Assembly (NCBI RefSeq): GCF_002797555.1
Contig: NZ_PGFA01000002.1
Coordinates: 62,001 to 126,000 of the forward strand
Reading direction: 5' to 3'
DNA from: Hymenobacter chitinivorans DSM 11115
Lineage (GTDB): Bacteria; Bacteroidota; Bacteroidia; Cytophagales; Hymenobacteraceae
DNA length: 64,000 nt
The first letter of the stretch is position 1. Every line of letters starts with the position of its first letter. Position numbers and translations under genes: made by a program. The notes beneath the pieces are model-generated. The model was not told the DNA's origin. It ran no database searches and saw only the letters and a list, made by a program, of their open reading frames with translations. Shown here one piece after another: positions 34,932-43,782 of this stretch.

Positions 34932-34971
34932 AAAAAAGCCCGCTTCTTATGAGGCTTGTCCTTACCCAAAT
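34932..34971 (-). terminator. Terminator of the SDR gene, inverted twin of 36480-36518
   Basis: Read on the minus strand it has an imperfect hairpin followed by GGGCTTTTTT, about 100 bases past the SDR stop. About 40 bp match the sequence at 36480-36518 in inverted orientation. Confidence 0.55.
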
Positions 34972-35072
34972 CTTCCGAAGCGCTAGGACTTCAGGAAACG
35001 CATCGTTGTTCAAACGTCCCAATGACTTCGGCAACGAGCTGAGGTTAGGGGCCTAACCCGGTCGTGGCGAGG

Positions 35073-35804
35073 CTAAATCTGACCCATGCCCCCATCCACG
35101 AATAGTTCGATGCCGTTCACAAAGCTGGCCTCCGTCGAAGCCAGAAACAGAGCGGCGGCGGCCACTTCTTCCGGACGGCCCATTTCCCCGCGTGGGATCA
35201 GCGGGGCGATTTGAGCCTTGAACTCCGCACCGGCAGCGGCCATCATAGGCGTATCAATAGCGCCCGGGCTCAGCAGGTTGACCCGGATGTGGCGGTCCTG
35301 CAAGTCCACCAGCCAGCCCCGCACGAAGGCCCGCAGCGTGGCTTTGCTGGCGCTGTACACGCTGTTGGCCGCATATCCCTTGATGGAGGCCATCGACCCA
35401 GTGAGTATAATGGAGCCGCCCGCGGCCAGTAAGGGCAGGGCTTTTTGGACCGTGAAGAGGGTGCCGCGTACGTTCAGGTTGAAGATGGAATCGAAAAACG
35501 CTTCACTAATCTCCCCCAGTTTGCCGAAGCCAGCCGCTCCCGCGCTGGCGAACAATACGTCAATAGTGCCTTTTTCCCGCTGGACCGTCTCATACAGGCG
35601 GTCCAGGTCGGCCAGGTTAGCCGCGTCGCCCAGCACCCCTGTCACGTTGTGGCCGATAGCCTTCACGGCTTCGTCAAGCTTCTGCTGATTGCGGCCCGTG
35701 ATGAAGACGTAGGCTCCTTCTTGCACAAATAAGTGGGCGGTGGCCAAGGCCAGGCCTGACGTAGCGCCGGTAATAACCGCTACTTTTCCGGTGAGCTTTC
35801 CCAT
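35073..35804 (-). CDS. SDR-family oxidoreductase
   Basis: A 243-aa classical SDR. The nucleotide motif reads TGATSGLA (12-19): the last Gly of the usual TGxxxGxG is Ala here. Other motifs are intact: a NNAG-equivalent (FASAGAAG), Ser in LTGSMAS, YSASK active site, and the family end NGIELFVDGGMGQI. Arg39 after the second strand suggests NADP. It is divergent from an HxlR-type regulator gene 179 bases away, a common arrangement in which the regulator responds to electrophiles or quinones and controls the SDR. Substrate unknown. Confidence 0.9.
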   Translation of the reverse strand: MGKLTGKVAVITGATSGLALATAHLFVQEGAYVFITGRNQQKLDEAVKAIGHNVTGVLGDAANLADLDRLYETVQREKGTIDVLFASAGAAGFGKLGEISEAFFDSIFNLNVRGTLFTVQKALPLLAAGGSIILTGSMASIKGYAANSVYSASKATLRAFVRGWLVDLQDRHIRVNLLSPGAIDTPMMAAAGAEFKAQIAPLIPRGEMGRPEEVAAAALFLASTEASFVNGIELFVDGGMGQI

Positions 35805-35983
35805 GATGGTTGCTTGCTAGGTTGAATGGTGTGGCGCTGGTTGCGCTGTTCACGGAGCAAACTTCCGGCCCATGGGGTCCCATAACAAGTACGGAGAAGT
35901 TATTCGGCACCCGATACTTTTCGCCCCTAGGGCGGTTTTAATCCCTGTTCCCTCAGCTACCTCTTTCCCCAGTTGCCTCCCCG

Positions 35984-36352
35984 ATGTACCAGAAGAAAAT
36001 TGCCAACACGTTGACCTGCGGCTCCGTGCTCACCAAGGAAGTGCTGCACGGCAAATGGAAATCCACCCTGCTCGTGTGCATGGCCCAGGGCATCCAGCGG
36101 CCCAGCGCCATGCAGCGCATGCTTCCCAGCGCCAGCCGGCGCGTACTCAACGTGCAGCTGAGCGAGCTGGAACACCACGGCCTGATTAGCAAAACCATCT
36201 TCCCCGAATTGCCGCCCAAAGTCGAGTACCACCTCACGGACCTGGGACGGTCCCTGCTGCCAGTGATTGAGGTAATGGAGCAGTGGGGAAACGCCCACCG
36301 CACAGAGCTGGAACAGGTTCTGGCGGGGAATATAGCCGAGTTGCCCGGCTAG
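35984..36352 (+). CDS. HxlR-family winged-helix transcriptional regulator
   Basis: A 122-aa single-domain regulator. It has the HxlR layout: a Cys in the N-terminal part (Cys12), GKWKSTLLVCMAQG, the recognition region RPSAMQRMLPSASRRVLNVQLSELEHHGLISK, and the beta-wing PPKVEYHLTDLGRSLLPVI. These proteins bind as dimers and often sense oxidants or aldehydes through a Cys. It is divergent from and probably controls the SDR gene. Confidence 0.92.
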   Translation: MYQKKIANTLTCGSVLTKEVLHGKWKSTLLVCMAQGIQRPSAMQRMLPSASRRVLNVQLSELEHHGLISKTIFPELPPKVEYHLTDLGRSLLPVIEVMEQWGNAHRTELEQVLAGNIAELPG

Positions 36353-36443
36353 GCTATCCATATCCCATCAAGGATTAAGAAGACGGTGGTTTTCAGTAAA
36401 AAAGCCTATGCCTTTCGTTTTTAAAGTCATCAGCAATACCAAA

Positions 36444-36476
36444 AAAAGCGTTCCAGCTTATGGCTGGAACGCTTTT
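36444..36476. terminator. Perfect hairpin after HxlR gene
   Basis: AAAAGCGTTCCAGC and its complement flank a 5-base loop, with A/T runs at both ends, so it can stop transcripts from either side (HxlR and mfd). Confidence 0.85.
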
Positions 36477-36479
36477 AAA

Positions 36480-36518
36480 ATTTGGGTAAGGACAAGCTCC
36501 TTATGGAGCGGGCTTTTT
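36480..36518 (+). terminator. Second terminator, inverted twin of 34932-34971
   Basis: AGCTCC/GGAGC hairpin followed by GGGCTTTTT on the plus strand. It lies 22 bases before the end of mfd. With the copy at 34932-34971 it makes an inverted pair around the SDR/HxlR genes. Confidence 0.6.
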
Positions 36519-36540
36519 CATTGAAAGTGAAAGACAATTA

Positions 36541-39500
36541 CTACACGCCCACCTTCTCCTCACTGCCCAGCTCACTGAGAATCCGCTTGGCGGCGCCCAC
36601 GCTTTTCACCTCGTCGATGCTGATAATGAGCTGTTCCTTGCGCTCCTTCATGGAGGCCGAGCGGGGGTGGGTCTGGATGTAGTTGAGGATAGTGCCGAAG
36701 GTGTCGCCCTGGAAGTAGGCCTCGTTGTTGGTGGCCGGAATGTAGCCTTTGAGCAGGTTCTTCTTGAGGGTGAGCTTTTCGAAGCCGACCTGGCAGGCCT
36801 GCCAGCGCAGGCGCACGATGTCGGCCAGCTGCTCGACCTCGGCGGGCAGGGGGCCGAAGCGGTCCACGATGCCGGCCACGAGCTTGCGCAGCTCCTCGGG
36901 GCCCTTCACCCTATCGAGCTTGCTGTAGAGCTGCAGGCGCTCGGAGACGTTACTCACGTAGTTATCGGGGATGAGGATTTGCAGGTCGGTTTCGATGTTG
37001 CACTCCTTGGGGCCCTTGGTGGCGGCGGCTTCCTGGAGACGCTGGGTGGGGTCGCCGAGGAACAGGTCGCGGAACTCGGTTTCCTTGAGCTCCTGCACGG
37101 CCTCGTCCAGAATCTGGTGGTAGGTTTCGAAGCCCAGGTCGTTGATAAAGCCCGACTGCTCGCCACCCAGCAGGTTGCCGGCCCCGCGAATGTCCAGGTC
37201 GCGCATGGCCACTTTGAAGCCGTCGCCGAGGTCGGAGAATTCTTCCAGGGTGCTCAGGCGCTTGCGGGCGTCGGAGGGCAGGCCGGCCACGGGCGGGGTG
37301 AGCAGGTAGCAGTAGGCCTTTTTGTTGGAGCGGCCCACCCGGCCCCGCATCTGGTGCAGGTCACTGAGGCCGTGCATGTGGGCGCGGTTGATGATGATGG
37401 TATTGGCATTCGGAATATCCAGGCCCGACTCAATCAGGTTGGTGCTCACCAGCACGTCGTACTCGCCGTCCACGAACTTCATCATGCGCTTTTCCAGCAG
37501 GTCGCCCTCCATCTGCCCGTGAATGGTGGTGATGCGGGCGTCGGGCACGAGGCGCAGAATCATGGCGGCCAGCTCCTCGATGTCCTTCACCCGGTTGTGG
37601 ACGAAGAACACCTGCCCGCCGCGCTTCAGCTCCCGGGCTACCGCGTCGCGGATCAGCAGCTCATCAAACACGTGCAGCTCGGTCTGGACGGGCTGGCGGT
37701 TCGGCGGGGGCGTGGCAATGACGGAAAGGTCACGGGCACCCATCAGGGAGAAGTGCAGGGTGCGCGGAATGGGCGTGGCCGAGAGGGTCAGCGTGTCCAC
37801 GTTCACCTTGAGCTCCTTGAGTTTGTCCTTGGTCTTGACCCCGAACTTCTGCTCTTCGTCGATGATGAGCAAACCCAGGTCCTTGAATTTGATGTCCTTG
37901 TTGGTGAGGCGGTGGGTGCCGATGAGAATGTCGGTCTTGCCCTCGGCCACCCGGGCCAGCGTCTCCTTGATTTGCTTGGTGGTCTTGAAGCGGTTCACGT
38001 ACTCCACCGTCACGGGCAGGTTGCTGAGCCGCTCGCGGAAGGTTTTGTAGTGCTGCATGGCCAGGATGGTGGTGGGCACCAGCACGGCCGCCTGCTTGCC
38101 ATCGGCCACTGACTTAAACGCGGCCCGGATGGCTACTTCGGTTTTGCCGAAGCCCACGTCGCCGCACACGAGGCGGTCCATGGGGTGGGGCTGCTCCATG
38201 TCGTTTTTCACGTCCTCGGTAGCCTTGGCCTGGTCGGGCGTATCCTCGTAGATGAAGCTGGATTCCAGCTCGGCCTGCATGAAGGAGTCGCGGGCGAAGG
38301 CGTGGCCGGGCGCGGTTTTGCGCTTGGCATAGAGCCGGATCAGCTCGGCGGCAATGTCCTTGACCTTTTTCTTAACCGACTTCTTCTTGTTTTCCCACTC
38401 TGGGGAGCCCAGCTTACTCATGGTGGGCGGCGTGCCCTCGGCCCCCGAGTACTTGGCAATCTTGTGCAGGGCGTGGATGCTGACGGTCAGCACGTCGTCG
38501 TCGCGGTACACCAGGCGGATGGCTTCCTGGAGCCGGTCGTTGATTTCGACCTGGGTCAGGCCGGCGAAGCGGGCAATGCCGTAATCCTGGTGCACCACGT
38601 AGTCGCCCGGCACCAGGGTGCGAAGCTCCTTCAGGGTCAGGGCCTTCTTTTTGGAGAACTTGCGGCCTTCCTGGGCCCGGTAGAACCGCTCGAACAGCTG
38701 GTGGTCGGTGTAGACCACCAGCTTAAGCGTATCGTCCACGAAGCCCTCGCGCAAGCCTAGCAGCAGGTGCTGAAACTGCACGTTGTTATCCAGCTCGTCG
38801 AAGATGGTGCGCAGCCGGTCGGCCTGCCGCACCGATTCGGCCGCAATGACGTTGGTAAAGCCCTTTTCCTGGTTGTCGTGCAGGTTCTTGACCAGGCGGC
38901 TGAAATCCTTGTTGAACGAAGGCTGGGGCTTGGCGCTGAAGCTGAACTCCTCGGCGCCGGCCTTGAAGTGGAACCGTTTGCCGAACTCCACGATGGGAAA
39001 GTTTTCCAGCAGCTTCTTGAACGACTTACCCGACTCGAACAAGTCCTCGGGCTTGCTGACAATCTGCACGCCGCCGGCCGAGGCCAGCATTTCCTTGAAG
39101 CCCGCCTCGGCCCGGTCGAAGGATTCCTCCACGATGTCCAGGGTCTGGCGCACGTCCTTGGCCCAGATGGCGGTGTTGCGGGGAATGAAGTCCAGAAACG
39201 CCTCCCGCGTCTCCTGCAGCAGCTTGGTTTGCACGTTGGGAATGATGCTCACCTGCTGCCGCTTCTCCACCGAGAGCTGGCTTTCGGGGTCGAAGGTGCG
39301 GATGGTTTCGACCTCGTCGCCGAACAGCTCAATGCGGTAGGGCAGCTCGTTGGCGTAGCTGAAGATGTCGACGATACCGCCGCGCACCGCAAACTGCCCG
39401 GCCTCGTACACGAAGTCACTGCGCTCAAAGTCGTACTCGGCCAGCATGTCGCTGATAAAGTTGACGTCGAGCTTATCGCCCACCTTGACAATAAAGGTGT

Positions 39501-40074
39501 TGGCAACTAAGCTTTTCTTGTTGATAACCTTCTCAAATAGCGCCTCGGGGTAGGAGACAATCAGGGCTCCGGCCGTGTCCTTCACGCTAATTTTCTTGCC
39601 TTTCTTGCTTGTTGCAGCGCCTTCGGGCAGGGCGTCATCGGCATCCTCGGAGGCCTTTTCGGCCGTGGTTTTCGGCCCCCGGTGCGAGTTGAGCTTGTTG
39701 AGCACCTCGGCCCGCATCAGCACGTTGGCGTTTTCCGTCTCGTCGAAGGCGTAGGGGCGCTTATAGGAGCTCGGGAACAAGAGCGGCTCTTCATCGGGCA
39801 GCAAGTGCTGGAGGTCGGCCAGGAAGTAGGCGGCCTCTTCCCGGTCGTGCAGAATAAAGAGGTGGTGCTGATCCGGAAACTCCTGGTGCAGGGCGGCGGC
39901 CAATACCGCGTCCTGGCTGCCCACGAGGCCGCGCAGGTGGAGGCGGGCCGTGCTGGCGTCGGCTTGGGCGGCTTTGCTGCGCACGGAGCTGGCGGTGGCC
40001 GGGTTCAGGCGGGCTCCCACGGTCAGCACGGTGGGGTCGAGGGAGTAAAGCTGGAGGAAGTCGGTGACCTTCAA
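36541..40074 (-). CDS. mfd: Transcription-repair coupling factor Mfd
   Basis: A 1177-aa protein of normal Mfd length. The UvrB-like N-terminal region is followed by the CarD-like RNA-polymerase-interacting domain (VPGDYVVHQDYGIARF, about residue 495), then a RecG-type helicase core: Walker A GDVGFGKTEVA (about 641), DEEQ (about 740), SATPIPRT, QMRGRVGR. The C-terminal TRCF domain is complete and ends SEEKVGV. Mfd pushes stalled RNA polymerase off damaged DNA and recruits UvrA/B. The last 141 bp occur again at 31324-31464. Two hairpins end the transcript. Confidence 0.98.
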   Translation of the reverse strand: MKVTDFLQLYSLDPTVLTVGARLNPATASSVRSKAAQADASTARLHLRGLVGSQDAVLAAALHQEFPDQHHLFILHDREEAAYFLADLQHLLPDEEPLLFPSSYKRPYAFDETENANVLMRAEVLNKLNSHRGPKTTAEKASEDADDALPEGAATSKKGKKISVKDTAGALIVSYPEALFEKVINKKSLVANTFIVKVGDKLDVNFISDMLAEYDFERSDFVYEAGQFAVRGGIVDIFSYANELPYRIELFGDEVETIRTFDPESQLSVEKRQQVSIIPNVQTKLLQETREAFLDFIPRNTAIWAKDVRQTLDIVEESFDRAEAGFKEMLASAGGVQIVSKPEDLFESGKSFKKLLENFPIVEFGKRFHFKAGAEEFSFSAKPQPSFNKDFSRLVKNLHDNQEKGFTNVIAAESVRQADRLRTIFDELDNNVQFQHLLLGLREGFVDDTLKLVVYTDHQLFERFYRAQEGRKFSKKKALTLKELRTLVPGDYVVHQDYGIARFAGLTQVEINDRLQEAIRLVYRDDDVLTVSIHALHKIAKYSGAEGTPPTMSKLGSPEWENKKKSVKKKVKDIAAELIRLYAKRKTAPGHAFARDSFMQAELESSFIYEDTPDQAKATEDVKNDMEQPHPMDRLVCGDVGFGKTEVAIRAAFKSVADGKQAAVLVPTTILAMQHYKTFRERLSNLPVTVEYVNRFKTTKQIKETLARVAEGKTDILIGTHRLTNKDIKFKDLGLLIIDEEQKFGVKTKDKLKELKVNVDTLTLSATPIPRTLHFSLMGARDLSVIATPPPNRQPVQTELHVFDELLIRDAVARELKRGGQVFFVHNRVKDIEELAAMILRLVPDARITTIHGQMEGDLLEKRMMKFVDGEYDVLVSTNLIESGLDIPNANTIIINRAHMHGLSDLHQMRGRVGRSNKKAYCYLLTPPVAGLPSDARKRLSTLEEFSDLGDGFKVAMRDLDIRGAGNLLGGEQSGFINDLGFETYHQILDEAVQELKETEFRDLFLGDPTQRLQEAAATKGPKECNIETDLQILIPDNYVSNVSERLQLYSKLDRVKGPEELRKLVAGIVDRFGPLPAEVEQLADIVRLRWQACQVGFEKLTLKKNLLKGYIPATNNEAYFQGDTFGTILNYIQTHPRSASMKERKEQLIISIDEVKSVGAAKRILSELGSEEKVGV

Positions 40075-40435
40075 AACAAGGAGCGGCTAGGAGAAAGGCA
40101 AAAGGGAGAAGCCCGGCCGAAGACAAATCCGGTCGGGCAGGAGGCAGGTACTGGTGCTAAGCAATACCGCCGCCAAGGTCCGAAAGTTTCTTCTACAACC
40201 CGCAAAATCACCGCCGCCAGCGCGGGCACGGTTCCGGAGTGTCCACGCGCCGCCCACAGCCCGGCCCCGTTGCCCAACGCGGGCGGTGCGGATCCTGCCT
40301 GCGGCCCAGCACCCGTTGCTGCCCACGCGCGACGAGGCTCGAAGGAAAAAGGTTACGGTTGAGTTGCGAAAAAAATATAAATTGGTCTTTGCTCTGCCCT
40401 GCCGCTTCAATCACCCTTAATTCCCCCTGTTGCGT

Positions 40436-40621
40436 ATGGACCCCACCCGTAACCCCGCCGAGGACCAGGACTTCAATTTCGACGCCTGGGTGCGTTGGCA
40501 AACCCTGAAAAACGCCTGGACCAGCATTCAGGAGGCCCGGCAGCCGGCCCCTAAGCCCCAGCCCGCGCCGGAGCCGGCCTTCGAGCCGGAAATCGTGTAC
40601 CTGCTGCCCGTGCCCAACTAG
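40436..40621 (+). CDS. Small hypothetical protein (61 aa)
   Basis: A short acidic/Pro-rich peptide (DPTRNPAEDQDFNFDAWVRWQ, then PAPKPQPAPEPAFEPE). It sits between divergent mfd and the YdjM-like gene, 51 bases before the latter, so it may be translated from the same transcript. ATG at 40436 is preferred over TTG at 40430. No family recognised. Codon pattern fits the neighbours, so it is a plausible gene. Confidence 0.5.
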   Translation: MDPTRNPAEDQDFNFDAWVRWQTLKNAWTSIQEARQPAPKPQPAPEPAFEPEIVYLLPVPN

Positions 40622-40672
40622 GCGGCTGGCCGCGTACCTTCGCGCTTTAGTGTATCTGCTAACGTTCTATCT

Positions 40673-41413
40673 GTGCGCGGCTCTTCTCACCTGGCCATTG
40701 GCCTGATTACCGGCGTGGCCGTCGGCGGCCTCGTTGCGGGCGTACCTTTTTCCCCCGCCGGTATTGCCCTAGCCGGCTTTTCGGCCCTGGCTCCCGACCT
40801 CGACCACCCCGGCTCCCGGCTGAGCAAGCGCCTGAGTTTCTCCCAGAACTACGTACGCTTCGCCTTTGCCCTCATTGCTCTGGGCCTGGCCGGCTACACT
40901 CACTACATGCTGCCTCAGGGCCCCGACCGGCGCATGGGCTTCACGGCGGCCCTGGCCTTCGGGCTTATCGGGGTGGCTATGCAGGGCGGCTCGGCCCGCA
41001 AGCTGGCCCTCATGTTTACCGGTGCCTGCACTGTGCTGGCGGGTCTGTACTTCGGGTTTCTGTGGCTGAGTTTGCTGGGCATCTTCGTGGCTTTGGCCCC
41101 CTACACCTCCCACCGCACCTGGACGCACACGCTCTGGGCTACCCTGCTGTGGACCTACATCGGCTACCTGGCCAATAACACCCTGGGCTGGCATGGCGTG
41201 GCCCACTTTGCCGGGGCTGGCTACGCCTCCCACCTCGTGGCCGACTCCCTGACTAAGGCCGGGGTGAAGTGGTTTATGCCCTTATCCGACTACGCTTTCA
41301 AAATTCCCCTTATTCGGACGGGCTCTACTGCGGGCAATTTGCTGGAAGTAGGAATCTGCGTGGGCTATGCCGCTCTGGTGCTGGTGCTTATCGTGGCCCG
41401 CATGCAGTTCTGA
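40673..41413 (+). CDS. YdjM-like membrane-bound metal-dependent hydrolase
   Basis: A 246-aa membrane protein of the YdjM family (PF04307). It begins with GTG and keeps the His/Asp pattern: SSHLAIGL, LAPDLDHPGSRL and TSHRTWTHTLW. Four or more hydrophobic segments span the rest. E. coli YdjM is LexA-regulated, and its activity is not proven. It follows the 61-aa gene on the same strand. Confidence 0.88.
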   Translation: MRGSSHLAIGLITGVAVGGLVAGVPFSPAGIALAGFSALAPDLDHPGSRLSKRLSFSQNYVRFAFALIALGLAGYTHYMLPQGPDRRMGFTAALAFGLIGVAMQGGSARKLALMFTGACTVLAGLYFGFLWLSLLGIFVALAPYTSHRTWTHTLWATLLWTYIGYLANNTLGWHGVAHFAGAGYASHLVADSLTKAGVKWFMPLSDYAFKIPLIRTGSTAGNLLEVGICVGYAALVLVLIVARMQF

Positions 41414-42131
41414 GCGGCCCGCTCAGCTGTTGGAGCCGGGCGCGGGGCAGGGCTAAGGCCGAATCGGCAAAGCGCTACGGTTGGCTCACTAATAATGGCT
41501 GCAGGGAGAATTTTCCCGAAAAAAAATATGTTGTTTATAGATGAAAATGAGATTAAAAAGTAGACTGTTAGGAAGATGATGTGAAGATGATAATTGAAAT
41601 TTATTGTATTATAGCTATGCTAAGGGACGAAATAAGATGAATTCGTTCAGAGTTATTACGTTGATTAAGAGAATAATACCAATTGATTAGTTGCCTGCAA
41701 ACGCTTGCTGATGGCCTAAGTTTTTATGAAAATTTGCACTAATATGATTAAGATATTAGCTTCGCACCCTTCGGGGTATTCTCCTGGAAATTGCACTCAA
41801 TGGTCGATAGTGTAATAAGTGTTTTTGCTATTATTGCCTTTGATCTCTGTAACTTCATGGAGGGAAGCTCGATTTGAATATAGGATTTTATGAATGACAG
41901 GATGTTTGTTGTCCATCCTTAGCCCTCTAAGCCGACAATTTTCAAACAAACTGGTATTTCCTGCCTGCCGCTCCATCACATAAACATGTGATAGGGCAAA
42001 GGTGCCGGTCATGCAAAAGCGAACCTACGGTCCAAGGTGTGTATCTTTGATCATAGCTACCTTTAGCATTCCTACTTCACTTCTCGCACACCTGCCCTGA
42101 TTGCACACCTCTCGCATTAAAGCTTTTTTGT
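41414..42131. other. 718-bp AT-rich gap without a clear gene
   Basis: From about 41510 to 42060 the sequence is much richer in A/T than its surroundings. A minus frame (41797-42012, 71 codons, MTGTFALSHVYVMERQ) could be a small gene or the remains of a larger one; it has no recognised family. A TAnnTTTG box at 42042 serves the next gene. The composition suggests inserted foreign DNA, as in the 28-31 kb gene. Confidence 0.5.
42042..42049 (+). promoter_or_regulatory. -7 element TATCTTTG for the NYN gene
   Basis: An exact TAnnTTTG match 83 bases before the ATG at 42132. No TTG was found at the expected -33 spacing. Confidence 0.4.
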
Positions 42132-43127
42132 ATGAACCAGATGAATAGCCCACTGATAAGGATAGGCGTCTTTTACGACGGTAATTATTTCCTGAAAATC
42201 AGTGATTACTACTACTTCCAGCACGAGCGCAAGGCCCGGATTAGCCTCGAAGGCCTGCACGAATATATTCGGCACCAAGTCGCGGAGGAGGAAGATGTAG
42301 ACGTGCGTCTGAGTCAGATTACGGACGCGCACTTTTTCCGCGGCCGACTCTCCGCCACCGAGGCGCGCGACAAAGACCGCCTGTTTCACGACCGGTTGCT
42401 GGACGATATTTTGATGAATCTCAGCATTGCCACCCACTACATGCCCCTGAAAACGCGCGACGGCCGTTTGCAGGAAAAAGGCATCGACGTGTGGCTGGCC
42501 CTGGAAGCCCTGGAATTGGCTTTGCATAAGAGCTTCGACGTGATTGTGCTCATCGCCGGCGACTCCGACTACGTGCCCCTGATCAAGAAACTCAACACCA
42601 TCGGCACCCGCGTGATGCTGCTGAACTGGGACTTCAAGTACGTGGACTTCAAAGGGGAAAACCGGGTGACCCGCGCTTCCCAGCAGCTGCTGGAGCACGT
42701 GACCTACCCCGTGGCCATGCACGACGTGATTGACAACGGCCTGGCCAGCAGCGACGAGCTCATCGAGAGCCTGTTCGTGAACACGCCCGAGCCAGTGGCT
42801 TTCCCCTCAGTGAAGCCCGTGCGCCCCACGGGTCCCACGGCCGCCGGCCCGGTGGGGACGGTGGGCATCAGCACCATCAAGAACCTCAAGAACGGCTTTG
42901 GTTTCGTGGTAATGCCACCCAACAACCTGTTCTTCAGCTACGCCGACATGGCCGAAGGTGACTTCAACGACCTGCGCGAAGGCGACTGGGTGGAGTTCAC
43001 CGTGGGCCGCAACCACCGCGACGAAGACTGCGCCCGCAACGTGCGCAAAGTGCAGCCGCCCCAAGACCCGGATGGCGACGAGTACGAAGAGCACGAGCAC
43101 GAGTCGGCTTCCTCCGACTTGCTCTAA
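42132..43127 (+). CDS. NYN-domain (LabA/DUF88) RNase-like protein with cold-shock-like tail
   Basis: A 331-aa protein. Residues 8-190 are a NYN/PIN-type nuclease domain: IGVFYDGNYF (Asp15), KGIDVWLALEALELAL, IAGDSDYVPLIKKL. These acids fit a metal-dependent ribonuclease. From about 240 to 300 is a cold-shock/S1-like OB segment (IKNLKNGFGFVVMPPNNLFFSYADM, FNDLREGDWVEFTVGRN). The tail is acidic. The pairing of a NYN nuclease with an RNA-binding CSD is found in several Bacteroidota. Target RNA unknown. A second ATG three codons in is possible. Confidence 0.9.
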   Translation: MNQMNSPLIRIGVFYDGNYFLKISDYYYFQHERKARISLEGLHEYIRHQVAEEEDVDVRLSQITDAHFFRGRLSATEARDKDRLFHDRLLDDILMNLSIATHYMPLKTRDGRLQEKGIDVWLALEALELALHKSFDVIVLIAGDSDYVPLIKKLNTIGTRVMLLNWDFKYVDFKGENRVTRASQQLLEHVTYPVAMHDVIDNGLASSDELIESLFVNTPEPVAFPSVKPVRPTGPTAAGPVGTVGISTIKNLKNGFGFVVMPPNNLFFSYADMAEGDFNDLREGDWVEFTVGRNHRDEDCARNVRKVQPPQDPDGDEYEEHEHESASSDLL

Positions 43128-43154
43128 GCCGTAGCGTAGTTACTGCTTGATTGA

Positions 43155-43202
43155 AAAAAAGCCGGCCGTTCCCCTTCAATGCGGGAGCGGCCGGCCTTTT
43201 TG
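43155..43202. terminator. Bidirectional terminator
   Basis: AAAGCCGGCCGTTCCC pairs with GGGAGCGGCCGGCCTTT around a short loop, with A- and T-runs outside. It lies between the NYN and thioesterase genes, which converge. Confidence 0.8.
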
Positions 43203-43219
43203 TGGAGTATGCCCGGAGG

Positions 43220-43705
43220 CTACAGATCAGCGGGCGAATTATCGGCGTCGGGGAAGAGCAGGCGGTGGAAGTCGCGCTTGTCGGCCGGGTAGCGGTTGAA
43301 AGTCCCCATACCCCGGGCCACGATTAGCTCCCGGTTGAGGCAATGAATCTCGGCGCTGCTCACCACCAGCGTCTTACCCGAGTGGTCGACGCGGGCCCGG
43401 GCCACGAGCTGGTCGTGAAGGCGCACCGGGTGCAGGTAGTTGATTTTGAACTCGACCGTGGACACCAGCTCCCCGGTCTGGAAGGCGAAGGTGAGGGCCG
43501 CTGCCCCCAGGGCGGAGTCCATGAGGCCGGCAATAACGCCGCCGTGGCAGGTACCCGGCGACGACAGGTGCTCGGGCCGCACCGCCATGCTGTACTCCAC
43601 CTGGCCGGGGCCGGCCACCGTGAGCTGCATACCGTTGGTGCGGCCGTAGTGGTTGATTTGGTTGTAGATACCAACCAGGGTAGCTACGTCGTAGGATTGC
43701 TCCAT
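43220..43705 (-). CDS. PaaI-family hotdog thioesterase
   Basis: A 161-aa hotdog-fold protein. The active-site stretch is GTCHGGVIAGLMDSALGAAAL with catalytic Asp, and STVEFKINYLHPVR follows as in PaaI/YbgC-like enzymes. It probably cleaves acyl- or aryl-CoA thioesters. A TAACTTTT -7-like stretch lies upstream; the DUF962 gene is divergent. No pathway genes adjoin it. Confidence 0.9.
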   Translation of the reverse strand: MEQSYDVATLVGIYNQINHYGRTNGMQLTVAGPGQVEYSMAVRPEHLSSPGTCHGGVIAGLMDSALGAAALTFAFQTGELVSTVEFKINYLHPVRLHDQLVARARVDHSGKTLVVSSAEIHCLNRELIVARGMGTFNRYPADKRDFHRLLFPDADNSPADL

Positions 43706-43782
43706 AAGGAAAAAGGACTGGGCGGAAAAGAACTGGATATTGGCCGAAAAGTTAGGTTTCTTTACGCTATAACCCCACCGCT

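Noticed and set aside
36667..38112. 481-codon frame antisense to mfd
   Set aside because: Mfd is certain on the other strand; the antisense product is Val/Gly-rich low-complexity.
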